Shown: in pieces, positions 26,518 through 35,253 of the stretch
Layout of the letters: each line of letters starts with the position of its first letter
How positions within the stretch are numbered: the stretch's first letter is position 1
Assembly (NCBI RefSeq): GCF_036567765.1
Contig: NZ_DATCTU010000102.1
Span: 1 to 50,519, forward strand
DNA: 50,519 nt
DNA from: Pseudobacteroides sp.
GTDB taxonomy: Bacteria; Bacillota; Clostridia; Acetivibrionales; DSM-2933
Direction of reading: 5' to 3'
The notes under the pieces: model-generated
Seen by the model: only the letters and a program-made list of their open reading frames with translations
What the model was told of the DNA's origin: nothing
The model's database searches: none
Position numbers and translations under genes: made by a program

Positions 26518-27774
26518 ATGTTGTCCATATTTAACAGCTTTGTATATCTATCAACCCAGATTATCCAAATTCTGATTTTTATGGCAGGCTGCTACTACTT
26601 CGGTATATCAGTTTTCGGCTGGATAAAAAGAAAAGAAGATTCTTATAAAGACTATGGACCATCAAAAAAGTTTGCATTGGTTATAGCCGCTCACAACGAA
26701 GAACTGGTTATTGCACATATCATAGACAGCCTTAAGAAACAGAATTATCCAAAGGAGCTTTATGATATATTTGTAGTCGCAGATAATTGCACCGACAATA
26801 CGGCAAAAATAGCATCAGAGCATGGTGCAATTGTCTATAACCGCTCAAATAACGAATTAAAGGGAAAGGGCTTTGCCCTTGAGTGGATGTTTGAGAAGAT
26901 ATTTGATATGGAAAAAAATTATGATGCCATAAGCATTTTTGATGCTGACAATCTTGTTTCATCAAATTATTTAATGGAAATGAACAAGCAGCTGTGCAAG
27001 GGTCATAAGGTAGTTCAGGGTTACATAGACAGCAAAAACCCTTTTGATTCATGGATTACTTGCTCCTATTCAATAGCATTTTGGCTTTCCAACAGAATAT
27101 TCCAGCTGCCCAGGTATTATTTGGGCTTAAGCTGCGGACTTTGCGGCACCGGCTTTTGTGTTGAAACAAAGGTTTTAAAACAGATAGGCTGGGGAGCAAC
27201 ATGCCTCACAGAAGATCTGGAGTTTACCATGAAGCTTGCATTAAACGGAATGAAGGTAGCATGGGCACATAATGCAATTGTTTATGACGAAAAACCTCTT
27301 ACACTAAGGCAATCCTGGAATCAACGAAAGAGATGGATGCAGGGACACGCAGACTGTGCATCAAGATTTTTAGGTGCCTTGTTTAAAAAAGCCTTCAAGG
27401 AGCAAAACTTAGTGGCTTTTGATTGTGCCTTGTACCTTTTCCAGCCCATCAGATTCATATTTATCGGGCTCATTACCATTATGATGTGGATTCAACTTAT
27501 TTACCCGACATCGCCGTTTTTTAGCCTTAAATACGTCTTTCCCGTAGAAGTGTGGAATGTTTTTGTAGTACTCCAATTTTTTTACGGACCCCTTGTGGTC
27601 ATTTCAGAAAAGAAGTTTAACAACAAAACAATACTTGGCTTTCTCCTCTATCCTTTTTATTGCCTCACATGGGTACCAATTACCATAGAAGGATTTTTAA
27701 GCAAAAATAATAAGGAGTGGGACCACACTACCCACACCCGTGAAATAACCATCAGCGATCTGGAGGAAGCCTAA
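26518..27774 (+). CDS. Membrane glycosyltransferase family 2
   Basis: A 418-residue processive-type GT2. One membrane segment stands at the start (about 8-30) and three or four at the end (about 290-400). Between them lies the GT-A domain with NCTDNTA (UDP-sugar site), DADN (metal-binding), TEDLE (the catalytic base region) and QRKRW (the Q-x-x-R-W motif that guides the acceptor chain). This set is typical of synthases that make and extrude a polysaccharide. It begins after TGGAGGAA and stands alone; no PilZ domain or partner subunit is adjacent, so the product is unknown. Relatives are often named poly-beta-1,6-GlcNAc or hyaluronan synthase-like. Confidence 0.9.
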   Translation: MLSIFNSFVYLSTQIIQILIFMAGCYYFGISVFGWIKRKEDSYKDYGPSKKFALVIAAHNEELVIAHIIDSLKKQNYPKELYDIFVVADNCTDNTAKIASEHGAIVYNRSNNELKGKGFALEWMFEKIFDMEKNYDAISIFDADNLVSSNYLMEMNKQLCKGHKVVQGYIDSKNPFDSWITCSYSIAFWLSNRIFQLPRYYLGLSCGLCGTGFCVETKVLKQIGWGATCLTEDLEFTMKLALNGMKVAWAHNAIVYDEKPLTLRQSWNQRKRWMQGHADCASRFLGALFKKAFKEQNLVAFDCALYLFQPIRFIFIGLITIMMWIQLIYPTSPFFSLKYVFPVEVWNVFVVLQFFYGPLVVISEKKFNNKTILGFLLYPFYCLTWVPITIEGFLSKNNKEWDHTTHTREITISDLEEA

Positions 27775-27793
27775 GCTTCTCCCTCCTCCAGAT
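27758..27793. repeat. Inverted repeat spanning the GT2 stop codon
   Basis: ATCTGGAGGAAG and CTCCCTCCTCCAGAT pair around the stop codon and a short loop. There is no T-tract on either side, so it may act as an mRNA 3' hairpin between two convergent genes rather than a standard terminator. Confidence 0.4.
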
Positions 27794-27820
27794 GTTGAAA
27801 GCCGATGGTTCAGTAAAGCA

Positions 27821-30136
27821 TTAGACTGCCTGCCTGTTACTGCCATCCAGATTTACTCTATAGTATTTATTGCCGTCATTAGAATTTCTGTAATAAATAT
27901 AGTTTCCTAAAATCTCTATATCATTTCCATCATCAACTGAGTCACTGCAAACTTTGGACCTTTCAGATCCATCAAGTTTTACTCTGTAAATGCTTTTAGA
28001 GTCACTTTTATTAACATAGTATATCCATCCGTTTAATACATGCTCATAATGGGTATACCAAAAGTCCACATTTCTTCCGTTGCTGGACAGAATATATCCT
28101 GTTGGCTCATCCCTAACAATTTCTATACTGTTACCGCCATTTAGGTCTGCCTTTTTAAGCCTCGCTCCGTAATCAAAATTGAAGACCTTATAGAAAATCT
28201 CATTGCCCTCGACAAGTACCCACGAAACTACATCATCATGGTTTAGCTGTGACTGATTTTCCCCCTCAGGACCTACCTTGTTGATTTTATAGTCAGCAAT
28301 AAAATAAATGCTGTTGTCACTGCCTTTATCTATTTCTACAACCTTTGTATTTCCAAGCTTGGTTTTGGATGTTCCATCGGTTTTTACCCTGTACAGTGTG
28401 TTTTTGTCACTGTTGTTAATATAGTATATATAATCTCCCATCAACACAATCTCATAAACTTTATCCTGTACAATTTTCATCTCACTGCTGCCATCAAAGT
28501 TTATGCTTGTTATGCCACTCTCAGGACTGATGTAGTAATACTTGTCATTTGTTATTATAAGGTTTTTTCTTTCTTTAGCTATCAAATTAAAAAGTTCACT
28601 ATCCTCAACGCATGGGGTATATGCACTTCTATCCCACCTGTGATCTGTTCCCATTTGTTTATCGGATATATTAAAATACTGGTGGCTCAATATCTCCGTA
28701 TCATCATTCGATACCGGATCATCAGCTGTAACATCCACCTGATAGTAATTATTGTTTATCTTGACTATATTCCATGCATGTTTCCACTTTTCGCCATTAG
28801 ATCTTGTTATCCTAGACGGTGATAATGTGCCGTTAAGAGAGTCAAAATCTCCGACAATCATACTGCATTCAATCCCTACTGCATTCATTAAAATTTGAAA
28901 ACTCCTGGCATAACCGTCGCAAACAGCAATTCCGTTAATCAATGCTCCATAAGCAGTATGAGTCTCATCCGGCAGCGTGTCGTTAATTAAATTTTGCTTG
29001 TCATATTTAACTCGGGTAACCAGGTAGTCATGGAGTATCAATTCCTTTTCATATTCAGTCATTTCGGGTTTTATTAGCGATCCTATTATTTCCCGAACCT
29101 TTGCCCCCATTTGCTCATACTTCTGGAAGAGTGCATCATCCACTATATCTCCTTTTGATGCAAGGAGATATAGCTTTCTTATGGATTTATGCTCCTTAAG
29201 TACGCTTATATCCAAAATAGGGTTGCTCCAAAGATTTAGCATTTCAAGATTTGTAAGACTTTTAATGGGCGAGATATCACTGATTTGATTTTGGGCCAGG
29301 TCAAGTCCGTGTAAATCAGCCAGATCGCTTAATGATGAGATATCAGAAACCTGATTTACTTGTAGTGCCAGCATTTTTAAATTTGATAATCCCTTTAAGC
29401 CGCTGATATCCGATATACAGTTATCTGAGAGATAGAGATAATTAAGGTTTTTGAGTGCTGAAAGCTTATTTATATCCCTAATCTTATTGCTTTCGAGATC
29501 AAGTTCCCTTATGGAGGTAAAATACTCTATTCCTTCCAGGCTAACTATGCCCTTCTCTGCAGCATCCAATTCAACTATATTTTTTACATCGCTGGTCAGA
29601 ATGTCTCCAACCGGCTTTTTTATTTGGGTTCTTACAACCGCTTCCAAGTTTGTATCAGTAAAACGGATTGCCTTAGGCATAACAATTTCTACAACCCGGT
29701 CTTGACTTTTCCACTCCACATCAGTACCGAGGCTCTCCGCTACAAACCTTGCCGGTACAAGAGTTCTACCTTTGACTATCAAAGCCGGCACATCAATAGG
29801 CGTGACTCTGCCGTTTATGAAGGCATTTTTTTTATTAATTGTCAATTCTATTGTTGTGTCATTTTTTATGCCTGTAACAGTTTTAGTTCCGGCATCCCAT
29901 TTCACATCGGCCCCTAAAGACTCGAATATGGCTCTTAGAGGCACAAGAGTCCTTCCTGAAATAATAGCAGGCGGCACATCAAGGTCAAGCTCTCTGCCGT
30001 CCACAAAAACCTTTATGATTTTTGTAGCGTTATCCGCTAAAGCATATGTATTGATTATAAAAAACGAGCAAACCATTGAAACAATTATTGAAATCAGCGA
30101 CAATCCAATCTTGATGCTTTTAGAGTTCCTAGACAT
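27821..30136 (-). CDS. Secreted protein: stalk domain, leucine-rich repeats, transglutaminase, DUF5050
   Basis: A 771-residue exported protein with four parts. Residues 1-34 are a signal peptide (ends YALA). Residues about 38-155 are a copper-amine-oxidase-type stalk domain in two units (GRTLVPLRAIFESLGADVKW and GRTLVPARFVAESLGTDVEW). Residues about 185-325 hold six or so internalin-like leucine-rich repeats (LNYLYLSDNCISDIS and so on, 22-residue spacing). Residues about 345-505 form a transglutaminase-like domain with C406 (AVCDGYA), H453 (KHAWNIV) and D468 (QVDVTA). Residues about 525-771 are DUF5050-type beta repeats (IYYINNSDKNTLYRVKTDG). The stalk domain suggests attachment to the wall; the enzyme part could be a peptidase or cross-linker. 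It stands alone. ATG follows GGAGAG. Confidence 0.88.
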   Translation of the reverse strand: MSRNSKSIKIGLSLISIIVSMVCSFFIINTYALADNATKIIKVFVDGRELDLDVPPAIISGRTLVPLRAIFESLGADVKWDAGTKTVTGIKNDTTIELTINKKNAFINGRVTPIDVPALIVKGRTLVPARFVAESLGTDVEWKSQDRVVEIVMPKAIRFTDTNLEAVVRTQIKKPVGDILTSDVKNIVELDAAEKGIVSLEGIEYFTSIRELDLESNKIRDINKLSALKNLNYLYLSDNCISDISGLKGLSNLKMLALQVNQVSDISSLSDLADLHGLDLAQNQISDISPIKSLTNLEMLNLWSNPILDISVLKEHKSIRKLYLLASKGDIVDDALFQKYEQMGAKVREIIGSLIKPEMTEYEKELILHDYLVTRVKYDKQNLINDTLPDETHTAYGALINGIAVCDGYARSFQILMNAVGIECSMIVGDFDSLNGTLSPSRITRSNGEKWKHAWNIVKINNNYYQVDVTADDPVSNDDTEILSHQYFNISDKQMGTDHRWDRSAYTPCVEDSELFNLIAKERKNLIITNDKYYYISPESGITSINFDGSSEMKIVQDKVYEIVLMGDYIYYINNSDKNTLYRVKTDGTSKTKLGNTKVVEIDKGSDNSIYFIADYKINKVGPEGENQSQLNHDDVVSWVLVEGNEIFYKVFNFDYGARLKKADLNGGNSIEIVRDEPTGYILSSNGRNVDFWYTHYEHVLNGWIYYVNKSDSKSIYRVKLDGSERSKVCSDSVDDGNDIEILGNYIYYRNSNDGNKYYRVNLDGSNRQAV

Positions 30137-30257
30137 GTAACTCTCTCCTTAATTAAAGAAATGTAATGCAAATTTAAAGTGCTGTATTATACAGTTTATC
30201 ATCTTTTGAAGGTTCCTTCAATATAAGTGTCAAGTACACCATAATTTCTCACAACAC

Positions 30258-30293
30258 AAAAAGGAAGCCCCTTCAAATCATTGGAGCTTCCTC
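30258..30293 (-). terminator. Terminator of the ctsR-mcsA-mcsB-clpC operon
   Basis: On the minus strand GAGGAAGC and GCTTCC pair around an 18-base loop, followed by TTTTTGTG, just after the clpC stop. Confidence 0.82.
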
Positions 30294-30310
30294 AATCTAT
30301 GCTGCTTTTA

Positions 30311-32767
30311 TTAAATTACAGGACTTTTTTCTGTTACTTTATTGGTGAATGTGAGATTTTCTCCATCGGAATCAACAAGCACATTATCTCCTGATTTAAT
30401 CCTTCCTTCTAGGATTTCCTCAGCCAACCTGTCTTCAACCTGACTTTGAATTGCCCTTCTTAAAGGCCTCGCACCATATACCATGTCATAACCTTTGTTT
30501 GCTAGAATATCGAGTGCCTTATCCGATACATCAAGCTTAATGTCGTTTGCCTTGAGTCTCTTAGCCAGTCCGTCTATCATAAGCTTAACTATTTCTTTTA
30601 TATGCAACTCTTCCAATGGATGGAATACAATTATCTCATCAACCCTGTTAAGGAATTCCGGTTTAAATGTATTCTTCAGTTCACCCATAACGTTATTCTT
30701 CATTGTTTGATAGTTTTTGGACTTTTCTTCATTGGGTGATGCAAATCCAAGTCTTTTAGGCTCTGTAATCATTCTTGCTCCGACGTTTGATGTCATTATA
30801 ATAACTGTATTCCTGAAATCTACAGTTCTGCCTTGTGAATCTGTCAAACGTCCATCCTCAAGTATCTGGAGCAAAATGTTGAACACATCGGGATGTGCCT
30901 TTTCAACTTCATCAAACAACACTACTGAGTATGGCTTTCTTCTTACCTTCTCTGTGAGCTGACCGCCTTCATCATAACCCACATACCCCGGCGGTGATCC
31001 TACAAGTCTGGATACGCTGTGCTTTTCCATGTATTCAGACATATCTATCCTGATCATTGCATTTTCTTCTCCAAATAGAGCTTCCGCTAAAGCCTTGCAC
31101 AACTCTGTCTTACCAACCCCCGTAGGGCCGAGGAAAATAAATGATCCCACAGGTCTCTTAGGATCCTTAAGACCTACTCTACCTCTTCTTATTGCCTTTG
31201 ATACTGCCTTAACTGCCTCTTCCTGACCGATAACCCTAAGGTGAAGGACATCCTCCATCTTCATAAGTCTTTCAGTCTCTTCCTCTGCCAGCTTCTTAAC
31301 CGGTATACCGGTCCAGCTTGCAACCACTTCCGCTATATGGTCCTCAGTAACTGTGTCGGTCTTTACCTGGCTCTTTTGGTACCAATCATTTTTAGCTTTC
31401 TCCAGCTCGCTCTTTAACCTTTGCTCTTCGTCCCTGATCCTTGCCGCCTTTTCAAACTCCTGGGACCTTATAGAATCTTCCTTTTCTTTTCTGAGTTTTT
31501 CAAACTGCTCTTCCAGCTTTTTAAGGTCAGGCGGTGCCGTAAAGGATTTAAGCCTTACCTTTGAGCCTGCTTCATCAATCAAGTCAATAGCCTTATCGGG
31601 AAGGAATCTGTCCGTAATATATCTGTCGGAAAACTTAACTGCCGCCTCAATGGCTTCATCTGTTATTTTTACCCTGTGATGAGCCTCATACTTATCCCTT
31701 ACACCTTTTAATATTCCTATTGCCTCTTCTACCGAAGGCTCTCCAACAGTAATAGGCTGGAATCTTCTTTCAAGTGCAGCATCCTTTTCAACATGTTTCC
31801 TGTATTCATCAAGAGTAGTAGCACCTATAACCTGAATCTCTCCCCTTGCAAGGGATGGCTTTAAAATATTGGAGGCATCGATAGCTCCTTCAGCCGCACC
31901 TGCACCTATAATTGTGTGCATTTCATCTATGAATAAAATAACGTTCCCGGCTTTTCTTATTTCATCAAGGGCCTTTTTAAGACGTTCCTCAAATTCGCCC
32001 CTGTACTTTGCACCTGCTACCATTGAAGATAAATCCAAGGTCACCACTCTTTTGTCCTTAAGGATTTCAGGAATATTTCCTTCAACTATCTTTTGTGCCA
32101 GACCCTCGGCAATAGCAGTTTTTCCAACTCCTGGTTCACCTATTAGGCAAGGATTGTTTTTTGTTCTTCTGCTAAGGATCTGGATAACCCTTTCAATTTC
32201 ATTATCACGGCCAATAACAGGGTCAAATTTATCTTCTCTTGCCATTTCTGTCAAATCCCTGCCAAACTGGTTAAGTGTAGGAGTGTTTGAATTTGCACTA
32301 TGATTCTTAGGCTCTCCTGCAGAACCTGGTGCCTCTTCAGTAAGCATTTTACTGATCTCGTTTATCAGCTTCTGCGGATCAACCCCCAAATCGATAAGTA
32401 TCCTTACCGCTACACTCTCCCCTTCTTTCATAATTCCAAGTATCAAATGCTCAGTACCTATATAGTTTTGACCCATTCTTCTTGCTTCCTTAAAGCTTAG
32501 CTCCAGAACTCTTTTCGTCCTTGGTGTAAATCCTAAAGGCTGCTCCCCTGTCTGTTCACCTTTTCCTATGAGCTCTTCAATTTCCTTTAAAACTTTTTCT
32601 TCGGTTACGCCCTGGCTTTGCAGTACCCTTGAAGCAATTCCGGTACCTTCCCTGACCAAACCGAGTAAAAGGTGTTCTGTTCCTACGTAATTATGTCCAA
32701 GCTGCATAGCACTTTCCTGTGAATGGGTTATAGCTTTTTCTGCTTTCTCTGTAAATCTACCGTACAT
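30311..32767 (-). CDS. clpC: ATP-dependent Clp protease ATPase subunit ClpC
   Basis: An 818-residue HSP100 unfoldase. Two Clp-N repeats (about 1-75 and 80-150) bind adaptors; the first AAA+ ring has GEPGVGKT near 207, a UVR/middle coiled-coil domain is at about 410-470, and the second AAA+ ring has GPTGVGKT near 545, with a C-terminal sensor domain. ClpC feeds proteins, including arginine-phosphorylated ones, to ClpP. It is the last gene of the operon with mcsB five bases upstream, and is under CtsR control from the box before ctsR. clpP is not in the window. Confidence 0.97.
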   Translation of the reverse strand: MYGRFTEKAEKAITHSQESAMQLGHNYVGTEHLLLGLVREGTGIASRVLQSQGVTEEKVLKEIEELIGKGEQTGEQPLGFTPRTKRVLELSFKEARRMGQNYIGTEHLILGIMKEGESVAVRILIDLGVDPQKLINEISKMLTEEAPGSAGEPKNHSANSNTPTLNQFGRDLTEMAREDKFDPVIGRDNEIERVIQILSRRTKNNPCLIGEPGVGKTAIAEGLAQKIVEGNIPEILKDKRVVTLDLSSMVAGAKYRGEFEERLKKALDEIRKAGNVILFIDEMHTIIGAGAAEGAIDASNILKPSLARGEIQVIGATTLDEYRKHVEKDAALERRFQPITVGEPSVEEAIGILKGVRDKYEAHHRVKITDEAIEAAVKFSDRYITDRFLPDKAIDLIDEAGSKVRLKSFTAPPDLKKLEEQFEKLRKEKEDSIRSQEFEKAARIRDEEQRLKSELEKAKNDWYQKSQVKTDTVTEDHIAEVVASWTGIPVKKLAEEETERLMKMEDVLHLRVIGQEEAVKAVSKAIRRGRVGLKDPKRPVGSFIFLGPTGVGKTELCKALAEALFGEENAMIRIDMSEYMEKHSVSRLVGSPPGYVGYDEGGQLTEKVRRKPYSVVLFDEVEKAHPDVFNILLQILEDGRLTDSQGRTVDFRNTVIIMTSNVGARMITEPKRLGFASPNEEKSKNYQTMKNNVMGELKNTFKPEFLNRVDEIIVFHPLEELHIKEIVKLMIDGLAKRLKANDIKLDVSDKALDILANKGYDMVYGARPLRRAIQSQVEDRLAEEILEGRIKSGDNVLVDSDGENLTFTNKVTEKSPVI

Positions 32768-32772
32768 TCAAA

Positions 32773-33810
32773 TCACTCCTTTGTCTTGTTTAATTTTTTG
32801 CGGATAATTTCAGCTCTTCCAACATCTCTTTCCATCTGGCCCGATGAATTGGGCAATAATACCTGCAAACTCCCTGGCTGTATAACTCCCATGAGCTCAT
32901 TTATTGTCTTAGTGTCTACGTCCTTAATAATTCCCATATCTATTCCAAGTCTAACATCGGATAAAAGCTTATGGCTTTCTTCGGATGTCAACACCCTAGC
33001 ATTCTTTAGGATACCAAGGGACCTAAAAATTTTGTCCTCAAACATAAATGTATTCTGCTTATAAAGGTCATCCCTCAATGCTCTTTCCTGATTAATTATC
33101 TGCTTTGTTATATTTTTAATGTTATAAACTATTTCTTCTTCCGACTGGCCTAATGTAACCTGGTTTGAAACCTGGAACATATTTCCCAAAGCCTCTGTGT
33201 TCTCTCCGTACAATCCCCTGACTGTAACGCCAATCTTGCCGCAGGCTTCCAATATGCCTTTCAAGTAGCCTGACATTGTTATTGCCGGAAGATGCAGCAT
33301 CACAGACGCTCTTATCCCTGTACCTATATTGGTCGGACAGCTTGTAAGGTACCCAATCTTTTCATCATATGCATACTCAACCTTTTCACTTATTATATCA
33401 TCGGTTTTGTTGCATAAATTCAGAGCCTCATCAAGCTGCATACCCGGTAACATCGTTTGTATCCTTAAATGATCCTCTTCATTTATCATAATGCTGATTT
33501 TCTCATCCTTGCTTATAATCGCAGCACTTAATTTTCTATTGTCCATCAATTCCTTGCTGATTAGATGTTTCTCCACCAAAACAAGTTTTTCTATATTGTT
33601 TAATTTCTGGAGCTCAAAATACAGAAAATCTTTTGCCAAATCGCTTTTATTATTAAACACTATTTCTTTAATCTTATTTATAATAAAGATGCTTTGATCA
33701 AAGTCCATTCTGACCGGAAAAGGGTATTCATTAATATTTCTGGCCATCCTCACTCTACTGGTCATTACAATATCAGACTCAGGTATATTTTTAGCTTCAC
33801 TTCCGAACAT
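32773..33810 (-). CDS. mcsB: Protein-arginine kinase McsB
   Basis: A 345-residue phosphagen-kinase-fold enzyme (VMTSRVRMARNI at about 17-28 is the family's first ATP-binding arginine region; GIRASVMLHLP near residue 155 and the C-terminal IQPGSLQ part also fit). McsB phosphorylates arginines and so marks proteins for ClpCP, and removes CtsR from DNA under stress. I start at ATG 33810 after GGGAGGGGAG; an ATG seven codons upstream has no ribosome site. The 173-base gap to mcsA is longer than usual for this operon and may hold a second promoter. Confidence 0.94.
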   Translation of the reverse strand: MFGSEAKNIPESDIVMTSRVRMARNINEYPFPVRMDFDQSIFIINKIKEIVFNNKSDLAKDFLYFELQKLNNIEKLVLVEKHLISKELMDNRKLSAAIISKDEKISIMINEEDHLRIQTMLPGMQLDEALNLCNKTDDIISEKVEYAYDEKIGYLTSCPTNIGTGIRASVMLHLPAITMSGYLKGILEACGKIGVTVRGLYGENTEALGNMFQVSNQVTLGQSEEEIVYNIKNITKQIINQERALRDDLYKQNTFMFEDKIFRSLGILKNARVLTSEESHKLLSDVRLGIDMGIIKDVDTKTINELMGVIQPGSLQVLLPNSSGQMERDVGRAEIIRKKLNKTKE

Positions 33811-33983
33811 AAACTCCCCTCCCATTTCCATATCTATTATTCAAGTATAATATATTAAAATACAAGGCAGTGAATAAGATTATCCGGTAGTATTATGTAC
33901 CTCCAATTGATCAGCCGAGTATTGCCTTAATTATCCAATCACCTCAATATTATCGGCATTATATATCATAAACTAAAGTACAA

Positions 33984-34475
33984 CTATTCCAGACCTTTAA
34001 TTTTATCCCGTATCTCAGCTGCCTTCTCATATTCTTCTTTTTCTATTGCCTGCTGTAAAAGTGCCTTAAGCTTATCAATTTCTTTGGATATGCTGTGGCT
34101 CTCACCTGTCAGTTTAGGTGCCTTACCATGATGCTCAATACTTCCGTGAAGCCTTCTTAGTAAAGGCTTAATCCCATCTCCATACATTTCATAGCACTTT
34201 GCACATCCGAATTTACCGACTTTTTGAAACTCTTCATAGGTCATCCCGCATTTATCGCATGTAAGCCTTGCAGGACCCGGATTGTAATAAGATGAATTGT
34301 TACCTATTCCGAAAATCCCCTTCAAAAAATCATCTATATCTATAGTCGAACCAAAACTAAGATGCCCTTTTTCCTTTGCACACTGCTTGCATAAGTGCAT
34401 TTCCACTTTTTTATTATTGACAACTTGGGTAAAGTGTACACTAGCAATTCTCTCCTGACAGTTTTCACACATCAT
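33984..34475 (-). CDS. mcsA: McsA, zinc-finger activator of McsB
   Basis: A 163-residue protein with four C-x-x-C pairs: CENC and CKQC near the start, CDKC and CAKC in the middle, which bind zinc, and a C-terminal UVR domain (about 125-163; LKALLQQAIEKEEYEKAAEIRDKI). McsA activates McsB and takes part in the stress and metal response. I start at ATG 34475 with AGGTGG eight bases before it; the GTG four codons upstream overlaps that site. It follows ctsR by 45 bases. Confidence 0.95.
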   Translation of the reverse strand: MMCENCQERIASVHFTQVVNNKKVEMHLCKQCAKEKGHLSFGSTIDIDDFLKGIFGIGNNSSYYNPGPARLTCDKCGMTYEEFQKVGKFGCAKCYEMYGDGIKPLLRRLHGSIEHHGKAPKLTGESHSISKEIDKLKALLQQAIEKEEYEKAAEIRDKIKGLE

Positions 34476-34520
34476 TGTTAACACCACCTCTTATATAGTT
34501 TAAAGTCAAATAAAAAGATA

Positions 34521-34997
34521 CTAGTCATTTCCTGGTGATCCTGTTATAAGACTCATTAACATGTTTTTCAAAATTACAGCACGCAAATAATCTCTGTCCT
34601 TAGGATTTACACTGCAAAGCGTCTTATCGCTTATTGCAGCTTTAATAATGAGCCCTTCTTTCTGGGTAACCATGTCGTAGCCTACAAAATTGTTTATGAA
34701 TATCTCCGCATTTTGCTGTGATATACTATTTCCCATCGATGATATTATATGCATGAGATACGCTCCCTGATTAGTCATATTGATACGCTTAATCCGGATG
34801 TGACCTCCGCCGCCCCTTCGGCTTTCAACATAGTAACCTCTTTCAGTTGTAAATCTGGTATCAATAACATAGTTTATCTGGGACGGCACGCAATTAAAAT
34901 GATTTGCCAGTTCATTTCTCTGTATCTCAATTACACCATTCATCTCGGTCATCAGCTGCTTTAAAAATTCCTCAATCAAATCACTCATTCTTGCCAT
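34521..34997 (-). CDS. ctsR: Transcriptional repressor CtsR
   Basis: A 158-residue CtsR. The winged helix has NELANHFNCVPSQINYVIDTRFTTERGYYVESRRGGGGHIRI-type sequence between about 25 and 70, where RGGGG is the heat-sensing, DNA-binding wing. The C-terminal part mediates dimers and is the target of McsB. It represses its own operon and clp genes and lets go on heat. ATG follows GAGGTGG. It is first in the operon ctsR-mcsA-mcsB-clpC, and its own binding site lies 19 bases before the start. Confidence 0.97.
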   Translation of the reverse strand: MARMSDLIEEFLKQLMTEMNGVIEIQRNELANHFNCVPSQINYVIDTRFTTERGYYVESRRGGGGHIRIKRINMTNQGAYLMHIISSMGNSISQQNAEIFINNFVGYDMVTQKEGLIIKAAISDKTLCSVNPKDRDYLRAVILKNMLMSLITGSPGND

Positions 34998-35015
34998 CTA
35001 AACCACCTCATTGAT

Positions 35016-35032
35016 TTTGACTTTCTTTGACT
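35016..35032 (-). promoter_or_regulatory. CtsR box
   Basis: On the minus strand AGTCAAA-GAA-AGTCAAA is a tandem heptad repeat that fits the known CtsR site (RGTCAAA-NAN-RGTCAAA) fully. It lies just after the -10 element of the ctsR promoter, where bound CtsR would block transcription. Confidence 0.9.
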
Positions 35033-35038
35033 ATTAAT

Positions 35039-35067
35039 ATTATAACTAATTTACTTAATATATTCAA
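35039..35067 (-). promoter_or_regulatory. Sigma-A promoter of the ctsR operon
   Basis: On the minus strand TTGAAT (35067-35062), 17 bases, TATAAT (35044-35039). The -10 is perfect and the -35 matches four of six, and it directly precedes the CtsR box. Confidence 0.85.
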
Positions 35068-35076
35068 GGCTTTTAT

Positions 35077-35109
35077 AAACAAAATCACGATGTGATTTTG
35101 CAACCTTGA
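35077..35109. repeat. Short hairpin repeat, 33 bp
   Basis: AAACAAAATCACGATGTGATTTTG followed by CAACCTTGA, a second clear copy of the element at 21623-21656. It stands just upstream of the ctsR promoter. Confidence 0.65.
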
Positions 35110-35202
35110 CATTAAAAACTATAGTTCTCTTCCTAATATAAATTATATCCCCAAATACTAACATTTTAATCATAAATGTTTGTGCTTATCTATCATTTTT
35201 AT

Positions 35203-35236
35203 TAAAAAAGAAAAACTGCAAAAATGCAGCTTTTCT
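35203..35236 (-). terminator. Terminator after the EF-G-like gene
   Basis: On the minus strand AAAAGCTGCA and TGCAGTTTTT pair around a TTTT loop and are followed by CTTTTTTAAT. Since both arms are flanked by A and T runs it may work in either direction. Confidence 0.8.
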
Positions 35237-35253
35237 TTTTTAACATTACTCTA

